A model generated the notes under the pieces. That model did not search any database. It was given only the letters and a program-made list of their open reading frames with translations, and was not told the origin of the DNA. Both the position numbers and the translations under genes were made by a program. From the NCBI RefSeq assembly GCF_010994755.1, contig NZ_WHSB02000006.1, positions 62,001 to 126,000 on the forward strand: a DNA stretch of 64,000 nucleotides, read 5' to 3'. This document shows, one piece after another, positions 36,502-45,394 of this stretch. The DNA comes from Shinella lacus. GTDB taxonomy: Bacteria; Pseudomonadota; Alphaproteobacteria; Rhizobiales; Rhizobiaceae. Each line of letters opens with the position of its first letter. Positions within the stretch are counted from its first letter, which is position 1.

Positions 36502-37035
36502 TCAGGCGCCCGTCGTGCCGTTTTTCGGCTTGGGCGCGAGCTCGGCGAGCATCTTTTCCTCGAAGGCGAGGAGGAGGCTCTTCAGGCCCGGTTCCTGCAC
36601 GCGGTTTGCCGCTTCCGTGCAATCGACCCATTCGGCGCGCCGCTCGCCCTTTTCCGGAAAGTTCTTGCAGATGTCGTCGACAGCGAGCGCGAAGACGCGC
36701 ACCCGGCAATCGACCTTCAGGCCTTCCGGCAAACCCTTCATGTAGTGATAGCTGCCGATCGGCTCCTCGGCGACCTTGCCCTTCACGCCGGCCTCTTCCC
36801 AGGCCTCGCGCGCGGCTGCCCCGGCGGCACTCTTGCCGTCCATCGGCCAGCCCTTGGGGATAACCCACCGACCGGTGTCGCGGCTGGTGATGAGAAGAAC
36901 CTCGACGCCCGAACGCTTCTTCTTCACGCGGTAGCACAGCGCACCATATTGCTCCCGGACGGGCCGACGGAACATGAGATGGACGTCGCTGACGATGCGG
37001 TCGAGAATGTTCAAGGTCTTCCTGATTCCTTTCAT
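36502..37035 (-). CDS. NUDIX hydrolase (DIPP-like)
   Basis: 177 aa. The Nudix region reads KGWPMDGKSAAGAAAREAWEEAGV. Aligned to G-x5-E-x7-REUxEExGU, the metal-binding REAWEEAG core is intact but the first Glu is Lys. That substitution is frequent in diphosphoinositol-polyphosphate-type NUDIX enzymes of alphaproteobacteria, which hydrolyse diadenosine polyphosphates or similar. The WVIPKGWPM context supports this group. It lies 69 bases upstream of pit on the same strand. Confidence 0.88.
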   Translation of the reverse strand: MKGIRKTLNILDRIVSDVHLMFRRPVREQYGALCYRVKKKRSGVEVLLITSRDTGRWVIPKGWPMDGKSAAGAAAREAWEEAGVKGKVAEEPIGSYHYMKGLPEGLKVDCRVRVFALAVDDICKNFPEKGERRAEWVDCTEAANRVQEPGLKSLLLAFEEKMLAELAPKPKNGTTGA

Positions 37036-37095
37036 GGGAAACGGCTCATTGAGTCGTTATATTCTATAATGCTTGCGCGAGATTTACGGCGCAAG

Positions 37096-37890
37096 TCAGG
37101 CCTGTGGAGAATGGCCTCGCTTTTGCATGCGCAGTTGTGAAATCCTTTGCCATTCGCCGCTGCGTTCGGCATCGCGGATTGCGACAGCAATATAGTCCAT
37201 ATGCGCCTGTGCGGCATTTCTTGCTGCATTTCCGTCACCCGCCATGATGGCCGCGTAGATCGCCTCGTGCTGGGCGAGCAGCTGCCCGCGTGCCTCTTCG
37301 GACGAGAAAACGAGGTGACGGTGGAAAAAGATCCCTTGCGCCAGCAGCCGGTAGCAGGCGCGCAGCGTGTGCAGCAGCACGATGTTATGCGCGGCCTCGC
37401 CGATGGCGTTGTGCAGCTCGACATCGGTTTCAAGTTCGGCATCGAAGGAGCCGGTCGCATGCGCCGCGCGCATCGCCTCCATGATGCGCGTCAGCATCTG
37501 CCGGTCGTAGGCGGTGGCGCGGCGGGCGGCGAGTTCGGCGGTGATGCCTTCGAGCTCGCGGCGGTATTCGATATAGTCCTCCGTCGCCCGCTGGTGGCGG
37601 GCGATGAGATCGACGACGGGACGCGAAAAGACCTGGCCGATAATATCGGCCACATAGGTGCCGCCGCCATGCTGGCTGACGAGCAGCCCGCGGTTCTCCA
37701 ACTCCTTCAGGGCCTCGCGCAGGATGGGCCGCGACACGTCGAGGCGCTTGGAAAGCTCGCGCTCGCCGGGCAGCCGATCACCGTCGCGCAGAATGCCTTC
37801 GAGCAGCAACAGCTCGATCTGCCGCACGACCTCGTCGGCGGTGCGGCTGTGGCTGATGCGGGCAAAAAGGTCGAAGGCGGTGTCGGTCAC
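37096..37890 (-). CDS. GntR-family regulator, FadR/FCD subfamily
   Basis: 264 aa from GTG 37890. The winged HTH at about 20-85 shows GDRLPGERELSKRLDVSRPI and LREALKELENRGLLVSQHGG. The all-helical FCD domain follows, with the metal-binding Asp/His pattern (DVELHNAIGEAAHNIVLLH and EAIYAAIMAGDGNAA). FCD regulators sense small carboxylic acids. The protein is close to the LldR/PdhR branch. Adjacent genes do not name a pathway, although the glc operon lies 3 kb away on the other side of the DUF3422 gene. Confidence 0.9.
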   Translation of the reverse strand: MTDTAFDLFARISHSRTADEVVRQIELLLLEGILRDGDRLPGERELSKRLDVSRPILREALKELENRGLLVSQHGGGTYVADIIGQVFSRPVVDLIARHQRATEDYIEYRRELEGITAELAARRATAYDRQMLTRIMEAMRAAHATGSFDAELETDVELHNAIGEAAHNIVLLHTLRACYRLLAQGIFFHRHLVFSSEEARGQLLAQHEAIYAAIMAGDGNAARNAAQAHMDYIAVAIRDAERSGEWQRISQLRMQKRGHSPQA

Positions 37891-37946
37891 GGCCGCGATA
37901 GTATCAACGCGGCCGAAAACTGGTCAACAATCTTGTCCAGTCCAAA

Positions 37947-37990
37947 GCAATTCCAGGAAAAGTGGGAACCGGTTTTCCGTCCGGAATTGC
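37947..37990. repeat. Palindromic repeat copy D
   Basis: gcaattccaggaaaagtgggaaccggttttccgtccggaattgc, the most regular of the four copies, with the arms gcaattcc / ggaattgc and the inner pair ggaaaa / ttttcc. It lies in the intergenic region between the divergent GntR and DUF3422 genes. Confidence 0.8.
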
Positions 37991-38088
37991 GCAACGCTTG
38001 AGTCTTCAGCCTGCGTCAATGCGTCCTATCTTCCGGTCCCTGACATTTGTTAAGAAAGAACTGTTGCACATGAGGGGACGGTGCAGAC

Positions 38089-39366
38089 ATGGCAAATGGC
38101 AGCTTCGCCTTTCCGCAGGCGACCGCGCGTGCGCAGGCGCTCGGGGAAATTCACGCAAGACCATACGCGCTGGTGCCGGTGCCGCGCGTCATCTTCCAGC
38201 TCGCCTTCCTGACGGAGGGCGGCTCGGCGGTCGATCACGCCGTGATGGCGGAGCTTTCGCGTTCGCGCGGCATCTCGCCGCCGGGGCGTGATTCCAGCCA
38301 CCATGCGCTGAGCTGGGGGCAGGGCACGCTGCGCTGGGAGCGGCACACGGAATTCTCGACCTATTTCTGGGATGGTCCGGTGCCGGACAAGTTCGGCGCC
38401 GAGGTGGCGGTGCATCCGTTCGGCGACAGCTTTTCGCCGCCCGGCACGCTGATCTCCGGTATCCGGCTGGAAATCCGGCCCGATTCGCCGGAAACGCGAG
38501 AGGCTATTGCCAGTTTCGACCCGACGAGCCTCTGTTATAGCGAGATCAAGAACGGCCAGGCGATGATCCTGACCGACTTTCGCCAGAACGGCGACGGGCT
38601 GACACAGATCCTCGTCATCGACCGCGGCATGAACGAGGCCGGGCGCGGCGCGGTCGTGCAGCGCCTGCTCGATATCGAGACCTATCGCACGCTCGCCATG
38701 ATGGGCCTTCCGCTCGCCCAGTCGCTCTCGCCGGATATCCGCCGCATCGAGGACGGGCTGACCGGCATCACCAATGCCATGAAGCAGCACGCCCGCGACA
38801 AGGCGGACGAGCTGCTCACCGAGATCACCCGCCTTGCCGCAGAGCTGGAGGCCAACGCCGCCCTCAGCCTCTACCGTTTCGGCGCCAGCCGCGCCTATTA
38901 CGGCATCGTGCAGGAGCGTATCCGCACGCTCGCGGAAACCGCAGTGCCCGGCTACGAAACGCTCGGCTTCTTCCTGGAACGCCGGCTCGCGCCCGCCATG
39001 CGCACCTGTCAGTCCGTCGAGGAGCGGCAGGCGAACCTGTCGCGCAAGCTCGCCCGCGCCACCGCGTTGCTCAGAAGCTGGATCGACGTGGAGCTGGAAC
39101 AGCTCAACACGACGCTGCTCAACTCCATGGACCGCCGCGCGAAACTGCAGCTCCGCCTGCAGCAGACCGTCGAAGGCCTGTCCGTCGCGGCGATCTCCTA
39201 CTATGTCGTGGGGCTGTTCGGCTACGTGGCGAAGGCGGCGCATGGACTCGGCGTGCCGGTCAAACCGGAAACGCTGACCGGCATCGCAGTGCCCTTCGTC
39301 ATCGTCGGCATGTGGCTGCTCGTACGCGCCATCCGCCATAAACATGCCGAAGAGGATAAACACTAG
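38089..39366 (+). CDS. DUF3422 family protein
   Basis: 425 aa. N-terminal signature ALGEIHARPYALVPVPRVIF; the central block TYFWDGPVPDKFGAEVAVHP and the regularly spaced helical segment about 230-330 (LTGITNAMKQHARDKADELL, LEANAALSLYRFGASRAYYG) are typical. Two C-terminal membrane helices end the protein (VAAISYYVVGLFGYVAKAA; GIAVPFVIVGMWLLVRAI), so the body is likely cytoplasmic and membrane-anchored. Widespread in alphaproteobacteria; function unknown. Ends two bases before a convergent gene. Confidence 0.88.
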   Translation: MANGSFAFPQATARAQALGEIHARPYALVPVPRVIFQLAFLTEGGSAVDHAVMAELSRSRGISPPGRDSSHHALSWGQGTLRWERHTEFSTYFWDGPVPDKFGAEVAVHPFGDSFSPPGTLISGIRLEIRPDSPETREAIASFDPTSLCYSEIKNGQAMILTDFRQNGDGLTQILVIDRGMNEAGRGAVVQRLLDIETYRTLAMMGLPLAQSLSPDIRRIEDGLTGITNAMKQHARDKADELLTEITRLAAELEANAALSLYRFGASRAYYGIVQERIRTLAETAVPGYETLGFFLERRLAPAMRTCQSVEERQANLSRKLARATALLRSWIDVELEQLNTTLLNSMDRRAKLQLRLQQTVEGLSVAAISYYVVGLFGYVAKAAHGLGVPVKPETLTGIAVPFVIVGMWLLVRAIRHKHAEEDKH

Positions 39367-39367
39367 C

Positions 39368-39874
39368 TTAGGTGGAGAGGTCGCACTGGTAGCGCGGTGC
39401 GCCCTCGATCACGGCGAAGCCGGTGTCCCAGCCGAAACCGGAATCATCCTGGGCCGCGAGTTTCTTCTGTGCGGCGATGCCGCGCTCCTTGAAGGCGGCT
39501 TCCGCTTCCTTCAGGGCCTCCGTCGGGAAGATAACGGCCTGGTAGCTGAAGCCGCTCGCGAGTTCTGTGATATAGATCTCGATCTCCTTGACCGGCACGC
39601 CACGCCATGTGCCATCCACCACGGGCAGCGTCACCTGGAGATATTCGTTGTCGGGCTTGACGGTCGGGGCGCCGAAGACCGCCTCGTAACCGGCCGGAAG
39701 CGCGATCTCGCCCTCCTTGCGCGCGAAGGCGTAGCTCGACTGGAGCAGGGCGCCGAGCGCATCGCTATAGTCGCAGGCATCGTCGAAACCATCGAGCAAT
39801 GGATCGAGCGGTTTGGTGAATGCCGCCGTCGGAAGCGTCAGTCCCAATAGGATCACCGTCACCCTGCCGATCAT
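39368..39874 (-). CDS. Exported protein of unknown function
   Basis: 168 aa from ATG 39874 (MIGRVTVILLGLTLPTAAF) with GGAGGG upstream; the signal peptide likely ends near AAFTK. The mature part has a pair of cysteines at the ends (DDACDYSD and YQCDLST), a helical first third and mixed alpha/beta after. No recognised domain. The gene is tightly packed: its stop is two bases from the DUF3422 stop on the other strand, and its start is 60 bases from the LysR stop upstream on the same strand. Confidence 0.75.
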   Translation of the reverse strand: MIGRVTVILLGLTLPTAAFTKPLDPLLDGFDDACDYSDALGALLQSSYAFARKEGEIALPAGYEAVFGAPTVKPDNEYLQVTLPVVDGTWRGVPVKEIEIYITELASGFSYQAVIFPTEALKEAEAAFKERGIAAQKKLAAQDDSGFGWDTGFAVIEGAPRYQCDLST

Positions 39875-39934
39875 CGCGCGCCCTCCGCTTGAGACCCGCA
39901 GCGTAGCGCAAGGTCTTCGCCGCGCCAATTGCGC

Positions 39935-40831
39935 TTAGCGTTCCCAATAGGGCAGGGGGCCGTAGAGGTCGGCGAGATAGTCGATGAACAGCCGCACCTT
40001 GACCGGCAGGAACTGCCGGCTCGGATAGACTGCCGAGAGCACGACATTGCGCGAGCCCTCATAATCCGGCAGCACCTGCTTCAGCTCGCCGCTCTTCAGC
40101 GCCAGCCCGACATCCCAGGTGGAGCGCAGCGCGACGCCGAGGCCGGAAAACACCGCCTCGCGCACCACTTCGCTGGAATTGGTGTAGAGCGGCCCCTGCG
40201 GGCGATAGTTGACGCTGCCCTCCGGCCCCTCCAGCCGCCAGACATCCTGCGTATGCGGCGGCAGGCAGATATGGTTGCTCAGGTCTTCGAGCGAGGTCGG
40301 CATGCCGTGGCGGGCGATGTAATCCGGCGAGGCGCAGAGAACGCGCCGGACCGAGGCCAGCCTGCGCGCGACGAGCGAGGAATCCGACAGTTCGCCGATG
40401 CGGATGGCGAGGTCAAACCCGCCGCCGACGATATCGGAAAAATCGTCGGTCAGCATCAGGTTGACGATGAGCTCCGGATAGGTGTCCATAAAGCCCTTGA
40501 GATTGGGCGCGATATGCATGCGGCCGAAGGAGGTGGGCGCGGAAATGCGGAGCGTGCCGCGCACGGCGCCGGAGCGGCCGGAGACGAAGGCCTCCGCCTC
40601 CTCGATGCCGGCGAGAATGCCGACGATGCGGTCATAAAAACCCTGGCCGGCCTCGGTGAGCGAAATCTGCCGCGTGGTGCGCTGGAAGAGCCTTGTGCCG
40701 AGGCGTTCTTCCAGTCTTTTCACACGCTTGGAGACCACGGCCGGCGACAGTCCCAAGGCCCGCCCCGCGGCCGACATGCTGCCCATTGCAATGACGCGGG
40801 AGAAGATTTCGAGGTCGCCGAGATTGGTCAT
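39935..40831 (-). CDS. LysR-family regulator (CrgA/DsdC-like subgroup)
   Basis: 298 aa from ATG 40831 (MTNLGDLEIFSRVIAMGSMS); ATG codons at 40846 and 40876 in frame are possible starts. HTH at about 5-62 (SMSAAGRALGLSPAVVSKRV, RLEERLGTRLFQRTTR). Effector domain shows GTLRISAPTSFGRMHIAP and FDLAIRIGELSDSSLVARRL, typical of the large subgroup of short LysR proteins that act on the adjacent divergent gene. The divergent neighbour is glcD, 107 bases away, so control of the glycolate operon is the obvious hypothesis. Confidence 0.9.
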   Translation of the reverse strand: MTNLGDLEIFSRVIAMGSMSAAGRALGLSPAVVSKRVKRLEERLGTRLFQRTTRQISLTEAGQGFYDRIVGILAGIEEAEAFVSGRSGAVRGTLRISAPTSFGRMHIAPNLKGFMDTYPELIVNLMLTDDFSDIVGGGFDLAIRIGELSDSSLVARRLASVRRVLCASPDYIARHGMPTSLEDLSNHICLPPHTQDVWRLEGPEGSVNYRPQGPLYTNSSEVVREAVFSGLGVALRSTWDVGLALKSGELKQVLPDYEGSRNVVLSAVYPSRQFLPVKVRLFIDYLADLYGPLPYWER

Positions 40832-40938
40832 TCCATCGCATTCCATTGTTGCCGAAGCGGAGAAAATGCTTAGCATTTGCGCCTTGCAATAGGAAGTGGT
40901 AAAGAAAACAGACCACTTGACGCGAAGGGGGGTGAAGC

Positions 40939-42375
40939 ATGGATCAGATCGGGTTTCTGGAGCCGCGGCCGGCGGTGATTGCCCGCCGCCGGGAGATCGT
41001 CGCCGATCTCCTCGATCTGTTGCCGCCAGGTTGCCTCGTGCATGAGCCGCGCGAGCTCGTGCCCTTCGAGACGGACGCCTTCGTTTCCTATCGCCGCCTG
41101 CCGCTCGCCGTTGCGCTCCCGGAAACGACGGCGCAGGTCGCCGCAGTGCTGAAATATTGCAACCGCTACGGCGTGCCCGTCGTGCCGCGCGGTGCAGGCA
41201 CCTCGCTCTCCGGCGGCGCCATCCCGCAGGAGGATGCCGTCGTCATCGGCCTTTCCAAGATGTCGCGCATTCTGGAGGTCGATTACGCCAACCGCACGGC
41301 GACCGTGCAGGCCGGCGTCACCAATCTCAACATTTCCGATGCCGTCTCCGCCGATGGCTATTTCTACGCGCCCGATCCGAGCTCCCAGCTCGCCTGCACG
41401 ATCGGCGGCAATATCGGCATGAATTCCGGCGGCGCGCACTGTCTGAAATACGGCGTCACCACCAACAACCTGCTCGGCGCCAAGCTCGTGCTGATCGACG
41501 GCACGATCGTCGATCTCGGCGGCAAGGGGCTCGATGCCGGCGGGCTCGATCTGCTCGGCCTCGTCTGCGGCGGCGAGGGCCAACTCGGCATCGTCACCGA
41601 GGCGACGGTGCGGCTGATCGCCAAGCCCGAAGGCGCGCGCCCCGTGCTCTTCGGCTTCGACACGTCGGAGGAGGCGGGCGCCTGCGTGGCCGACGTCATC
41701 GGTGCCGGCATCATCCCCGTCGCCATCGAGTTCATGGACAAGCCGGCCATCGAGATCTGCGAGGCCTTTGCGCATGCCGGCTATCCGATGGATGTCGAGG
41801 CACTGCTGATCGTCGAGGTCGAGGGCTCCGAGGCGGAGATGGACGCGATGCTTGCCAGCATCATCGAGATCGCCGGCCGCCACGGCGTGAAGGTCGTCAA
41901 GGAAAGCCAGTCGGCGACGGAAGCGGCCCTCATCTGGAAGGGCCGCAAATCCGCCTTCGGCGCCACCGGCCGCATCGCCGACTATATCTGCATGGACGGC
42001 ACCGTGCCGCTCGGCCAGTTGCCGCATGTGCTGCGCGGCACGGCGGAGATCGTCGCGAAATACGGGTTGCGCGTCGCCAACGTCTTCCATGCCGGCGATG
42101 GCAACATGCATCCGCTGATCCTCTTCAACGCCAACGACCCGGAGGATGCCGCACGCGCCGAGGCCGCCGGCAACGATATCCTGCGGCTCTGCGTCGATGC
42201 CGGCGGGTGCCTGACCGGCGAACATGGTGTGGGCATCGAGAAGCGCGACCTGATGCGCCATCAATATGCCGAAGTCGACCTCGACCAGCAGATGGCCGTG
42301 CGCGCCGCCTTCGATGCGCAATGGCTGCTCAACCCGTCAAAAGTCTTCCCGCTCGAAGGGCGCCCCGCCGCATGA
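40939..42375 (+). CDS. glcD: GlcD, glycolate oxidase FAD-linked subunit
   Basis: Oxidises glycolate to glyoxylate as part of the membrane-associated GlcDEF complex. 478 aa. The FAD-binding PCMH domain covers about 50-230: VVPRGAGTSLSGGAIPQ, GVTNLNISDAV, NIGMNSGGAHCLKYG. The C-terminal substrate domain contains NVFHAGDGNMHPLILF and the final TGEHGVGIEKRDLM, both diagnostic of GlcD/D-lactate-dehydrogenase-type flavoproteins. It begins the operon and overlaps glcE by four bases. Confidence 0.95.
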   Translation: MDQIGFLEPRPAVIARRREIVADLLDLLPPGCLVHEPRELVPFETDAFVSYRRLPLAVALPETTAQVAAVLKYCNRYGVPVVPRGAGTSLSGGAIPQEDAVVIGLSKMSRILEVDYANRTATVQAGVTNLNISDAVSADGYFYAPDPSSQLACTIGGNIGMNSGGAHCLKYGVTTNNLLGAKLVLIDGTIVDLGGKGLDAGGLDLLGLVCGGEGQLGIVTEATVRLIAKPEGARPVLFGFDTSEEAGACVADVIGAGIIPVAIEFMDKPAIEICEAFAHAGYPMDVEALLIVEVEGSEAEMDAMLASIIEIAGRHGVKVVKESQSATEAALIWKGRKSAFGATGRIADYICMDGTVPLGQLPHVLRGTAEIVAKYGLRVANVFHAGDGNMHPLILFNANDPEDAARAEAAGNDILRLCVDAGGCLTGEHGVGIEKRDLMRHQYAEVDLDQQMAVRAAFDAQWLLNPSKVFPLEGRPAA

Positions 42376-43586
42376 CGCCGATCCACGAACCGCTCTCCGA
42401 AGAGGCCGCCGCCCGCCTCGTCCAGGTTGCCGCCCTGTCGCGGTCGTCGCTTGCCATCCGCGGCGGCGGCACGCGGGGCCTCAACGCTGCACCCGATGGT
42501 GCCGACATCCTTTCCACCCGCGGCCTTACCGGCATCGTCGCCTATAACCCGGCGGAGATGACCATGACCGCCCGAGCCGGCACGCCGCTGGAGGTGGTGG
42601 AGGCCGCGCTTACCGAAAACCGCCAGATGCTCGCCTTCGAACCCTGCGACCTGCGCGGGGCGCTGGGCTCCTCCGGCATCCCCACCATCGGCGGCGTCTT
42701 CGCCACCAATGCCTCCGGTCCGCGCCGTTTCGTCGCCGGTGCCGCGCGTGACAGCCTGCTCGGCGTGCGTTTCGTCAATGGCAAGGGCGAGGTGGTGAAG
42801 GCCGGCGGCCGGGTGATGAAGAACGTCACCGGCCTCGATCTCGCAAAGGTGCTCGCCGGCTCGCACGGCTCGCTGGCGCTGATGACGGAAGTCACCTTCC
42901 GCGTCCTGCCGGTGCCGGAAACCGCCGTCACCATCGTCGTCTCGAACCTCAACGACGCCGAAGCCGTCGCGGCCATGGCGACCGCCATGTCGATGTCGGT
43001 GGAAGTCTCCGGTGCTGCCCACCTGCCGGAAAGCGTGCGCGGCCGTTTCGCCGGCGGCGTCCTGCCGGATGGCGCGGCAACCGTGCTTCGCCTCGAAGGC
43101 CTCGCCGCCTCCGTCGCCGTGCGGGCGGAAAAATTGGCCGCTACCATGGCCAGCTTCGGCCCCGTCGCGCGCCTTGATGCCGACCTCACCGCCCGGCTCT
43201 GGCGCGAAGTCCGCGATGCCGCGCCCTATGCCGACGGCACTCCACGCCCGCTCTGGCGCGTCTCCGTCGCCCCCACCGCCGGCCACCAGCTTGTCGCGGC
43301 GCTGCGCCTCGAAACCGGCGTCGACGCTTATTACGACTGGCAGGGTGGCCTCGTCTGGCTGCGCATGGAAGCCGACCCGGAGGCCGCTCTGCTGCGCCGC
43401 TACGTCAAGGCGATTGGCGGCGGGCATGCGACTTTGCTGCGCGCCCGGCCGGAGGTGATGGCCGCGACGGAAACGTTCGAGCCGCAGGCCGATGCGGTCG
43501 CGGCACTCTCGGCGCGCGTCAAGGCGAGCTTCGATCCGGCCGGCCTCTACGTCTCTCCCCTGATCGACCGCAAACAGGGGGCATGA
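42372..43586 (+). CDS. glcE: GlcE, glycolate oxidase FAD-binding subunit
   Basis: 404 aa from ATG 42372, overlapping the glcD stop (ATGA); the frame stays open upstream inside glcD, but that part is a shadow. The PCMH FAD module is shorter than in GlcD: SLAIRGGGTRGLNAAPDGAD, MTARAGTPLEVVEAAL, GGVFATNASGPRRFVAGAAR and VMKNVTGLDLAKVLAGSHG. C-terminal half is GlcE-specific. It partners GlcD in the complex. Confidence 0.93.
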   Translation: MTPIHEPLSEEAAARLVQVAALSRSSLAIRGGGTRGLNAAPDGADILSTRGLTGIVAYNPAEMTMTARAGTPLEVVEAALTENRQMLAFEPCDLRGALGSSGIPTIGGVFATNASGPRRFVAGAARDSLLGVRFVNGKGEVVKAGGRVMKNVTGLDLAKVLAGSHGSLALMTEVTFRVLPVPETAVTIVVSNLNDAEAVAAMATAMSMSVEVSGAAHLPESVRGRFAGGVLPDGAATVLRLEGLAASVAVRAEKLAATMASFGPVARLDADLTARLWREVRDAAPYADGTPRPLWRVSVAPTAGHQLVAALRLETGVDAYYDWQGGLVWLRMEADPEAALLRRYVKAIGGGHATLLRARPEVMAATETFEPQADAVAALSARVKASFDPAGLYVSPLIDRKQGA

Positions 43587-44008
43587 GGATGGGACGGCTG
43601 GCAGGCGATTCGATTGCGCGGCAGCAGAGGCGGACATGGAAGGAGCGCGTCCGGCAGGCGCGCGAGGACAAGGCCGCTTGGGGAAATCTTCCGGCTGCGC
43701 CGTTCGCCGTGCTCGGCGCGGCGCGGCGCCAGATGGCGCTGCTCTGGTGGCTGTGCGGCGACACCGGCCCGTCAGTGACCGTCGGCGCGCGAGGGATGCC
43801 GCCTTTGACGCCGGATATGCGCGTCCTGATCAGGAAGGGTTATCTCAAGCTGGCGCGCCACGGCAGCTACATGCCCGCCAATACCCTGCGGCGCGACAAC
43901 GTGCTGACGATCACGCCGGCCGGACAACAGGCGCTGGCGGCCGCTCACGTCACCGAAGCCGAGAAGAACTACATCATCGCAGCCCGCAAGAACGGCATGC
44001 TGCGCTAG
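43583..44008 (+). CDS. Small winged-helix-like protein embedded in the glc operon
   Basis: 141 aa from ATG 43583 (ATGA overlap with glcE) or ATG 43589. Basic N-terminus (RQQRRTWKERVRQAREDK), then a region reading MRVLIRKGYLKLARHGS ... NVLTITPAGQQALAAAHVTE, the spacing of a winged helix with the wing hairpin and the L-T-x-T-P-A-G segment of MarR-like proteins. No full MarR fold at the N-terminus. Coupled to glcE and followed by glcF 11 bases later, so it is expressed with the oxidase. Could be a regulator; not recognised as a named family. Confidence 0.75.
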   Translation: MRMGRLAGDSIARQQRRTWKERVRQAREDKAAWGNLPAAPFAVLGAARRQMALLWWLCGDTGPSVTVGARGMPPLTPDMRVLIRKGYLKLARHGSYMPANTLRRDNVLTITPAGQQALAAAHVTEAEKNYIIAARKNGMLR

Positions 44009-44019
44009 GGAGTATTGCC

Positions 44020-45318
44020 GTGCAGACCAATTTCACCGCCGAGCAGCTGGCCGATCCGCATGTCGCGACATCGGAAAAGATCCTGCGCAAATGCGTGCAT
44101 TGCGGCTTCTGCACCGCCACCTGTCCGACCTATGTGACGCTCGGCAACGAACTCGATAGCCCGCGCGGCCGCATCTACCTCATCAAGGACATGCTGGAAA
44201 ACGGCCGGCCGGCGGATGCCGAGGTGGTGACCCATATCGACCGTTGCCTCTCCTGCCTCGCCTGCACCACCACCTGTCCCTCCGGCGTCGACTACATGCA
44301 TCTCGTCGATCACGCGCGCGTGCATATCGAGGAGACCTACAAGCGGCCGTTCTGGAACCGCCTGACGCGCAACGTCCTCGCCGCCGTGCTGCCCTATCCG
44401 GGCCGTTTCCGCCTGGCGCTGAAGGCCGCGGCCCTCGGCCGGCCTTTCGCGGGCCTCCTCAAGCGCGTCAAGGTGCTGGAACCCTTCGCCGCCATGCTGG
44501 AACTGGCGCCACGCACCCTGCCGAAAGCCTCCGACAGCGCCAAGCCCGGTACGCATCTCGCGGCAGGTGCGCGCCGTGGCCGGGTGGCGATCCTGTCGGG
44601 CTGCGCCCAGCCGGTGCTGAAGCCCGAGATCAACGAGGCGACGATCCGGCTGCTGACCCGCCTCGGCGTCGAGGTCGTGGCGCCGGCGGGTGAGGTATGC
44701 TGCGGCTCGCTCGTCCACCATATGGGCCGCGAGGCGCAGGCGCTGGAAGCCGCGCGGCGCAATGTCGACGTCTGGCTCGGCGAGGTCGAGAAGGGCGGGC
44801 TCGACGCCATCATCATCACGGCGTCCGGCTGCGGCACGACGATCAAGGACTACGGTTTCATGCTGCGCCTCGACCCCGCCTATGCGGACAAGGCCGCGCG
44901 TGTCTCTGCACTTGCCAAGGACGTCACGGAATATCTGTCGACCCTCGACTTGCCGCAGCAGGAGGCGCGGGGGCTGACCGTCGCCTATCATTCCGCCTGC
45001 TCCATGCAGCACGGCCAGAAGATCACCATGGCGCCGAAGACGCTGCTGAAGAAGGCCGGCTTTGTGGTGCGCGATCCGGCCGAGGGGCACCTCTGCTGCG
45101 GCTCGGCCGGCACCTACAACATCCTCCAGTCGGAAATCTCCGCCAAGCTGAAGGCGCGCAAGGTGAAGAACATCGAGGCGACGAAGGCCGATCTCATCGC
45201 CACCGGCAATATCGGCTGCATCACGCAGATCGCGACCGGCACGCCGATCCCGATCCTGCACACGGTGGAATTGCTTGACTGGGCCTATGGCGGGAAAAAG
45301 CCGGCCGTGCTTTCCTGA
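44020..45318 (+). CDS. glcF: GlcF, glycolate oxidase iron-sulfur subunit
   Basis: 432 aa from GTG 44020 with AGGGAG upstream; an upstream in-frame extension overlaps the previous gene and is rejected. Two 4Fe-4S ferredoxin motifs near the N-terminus: CVHCGFCTATCPTY and CLSCLACTTTCPSG. Two CCG domains follow, with GEVCCGSLVHHMG and GHLCCGSAGTYN, plus the upstream partners VAILSGCAQ and AYHSACSMQHGQ. It transfers electrons from GlcD/GlcE toward the quinone pool. Confidence 0.94.
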   Translation: MQTNFTAEQLADPHVATSEKILRKCVHCGFCTATCPTYVTLGNELDSPRGRIYLIKDMLENGRPADAEVVTHIDRCLSCLACTTTCPSGVDYMHLVDHARVHIEETYKRPFWNRLTRNVLAAVLPYPGRFRLALKAAALGRPFAGLLKRVKVLEPFAAMLELAPRTLPKASDSAKPGTHLAAGARRGRVAILSGCAQPVLKPEINEATIRLLTRLGVEVVAPAGEVCCGSLVHHMGREAQALEAARRNVDVWLGEVEKGGLDAIIITASGCGTTIKDYGFMLRLDPAYADKAARVSALAKDVTEYLSTLDLPQQEARGLTVAYHSACSMQHGQKITMAPKTLLKKAGFVVRDPAEGHLCCGSAGTYNILQSEISAKLKARKVKNIEATKADLIATGNIGCITQIATGTPIPILHTVELLDWAYGGKKPAVLS

Positions 45319-45394
45319 TCCTGTCACGCGCGAAACAGCCGAACGTCAGGCAAACAGCTAGAGCAGCAGCGTGCAAACCCGTCCGGAGATCGCC

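Noticed and set aside
41157..42371. In-frame N-terminal extension of glcE through glcD
   Set aside because: The Arg-rich extension is the +1 shadow of glcD; GlcE aligns from ATG 42372.
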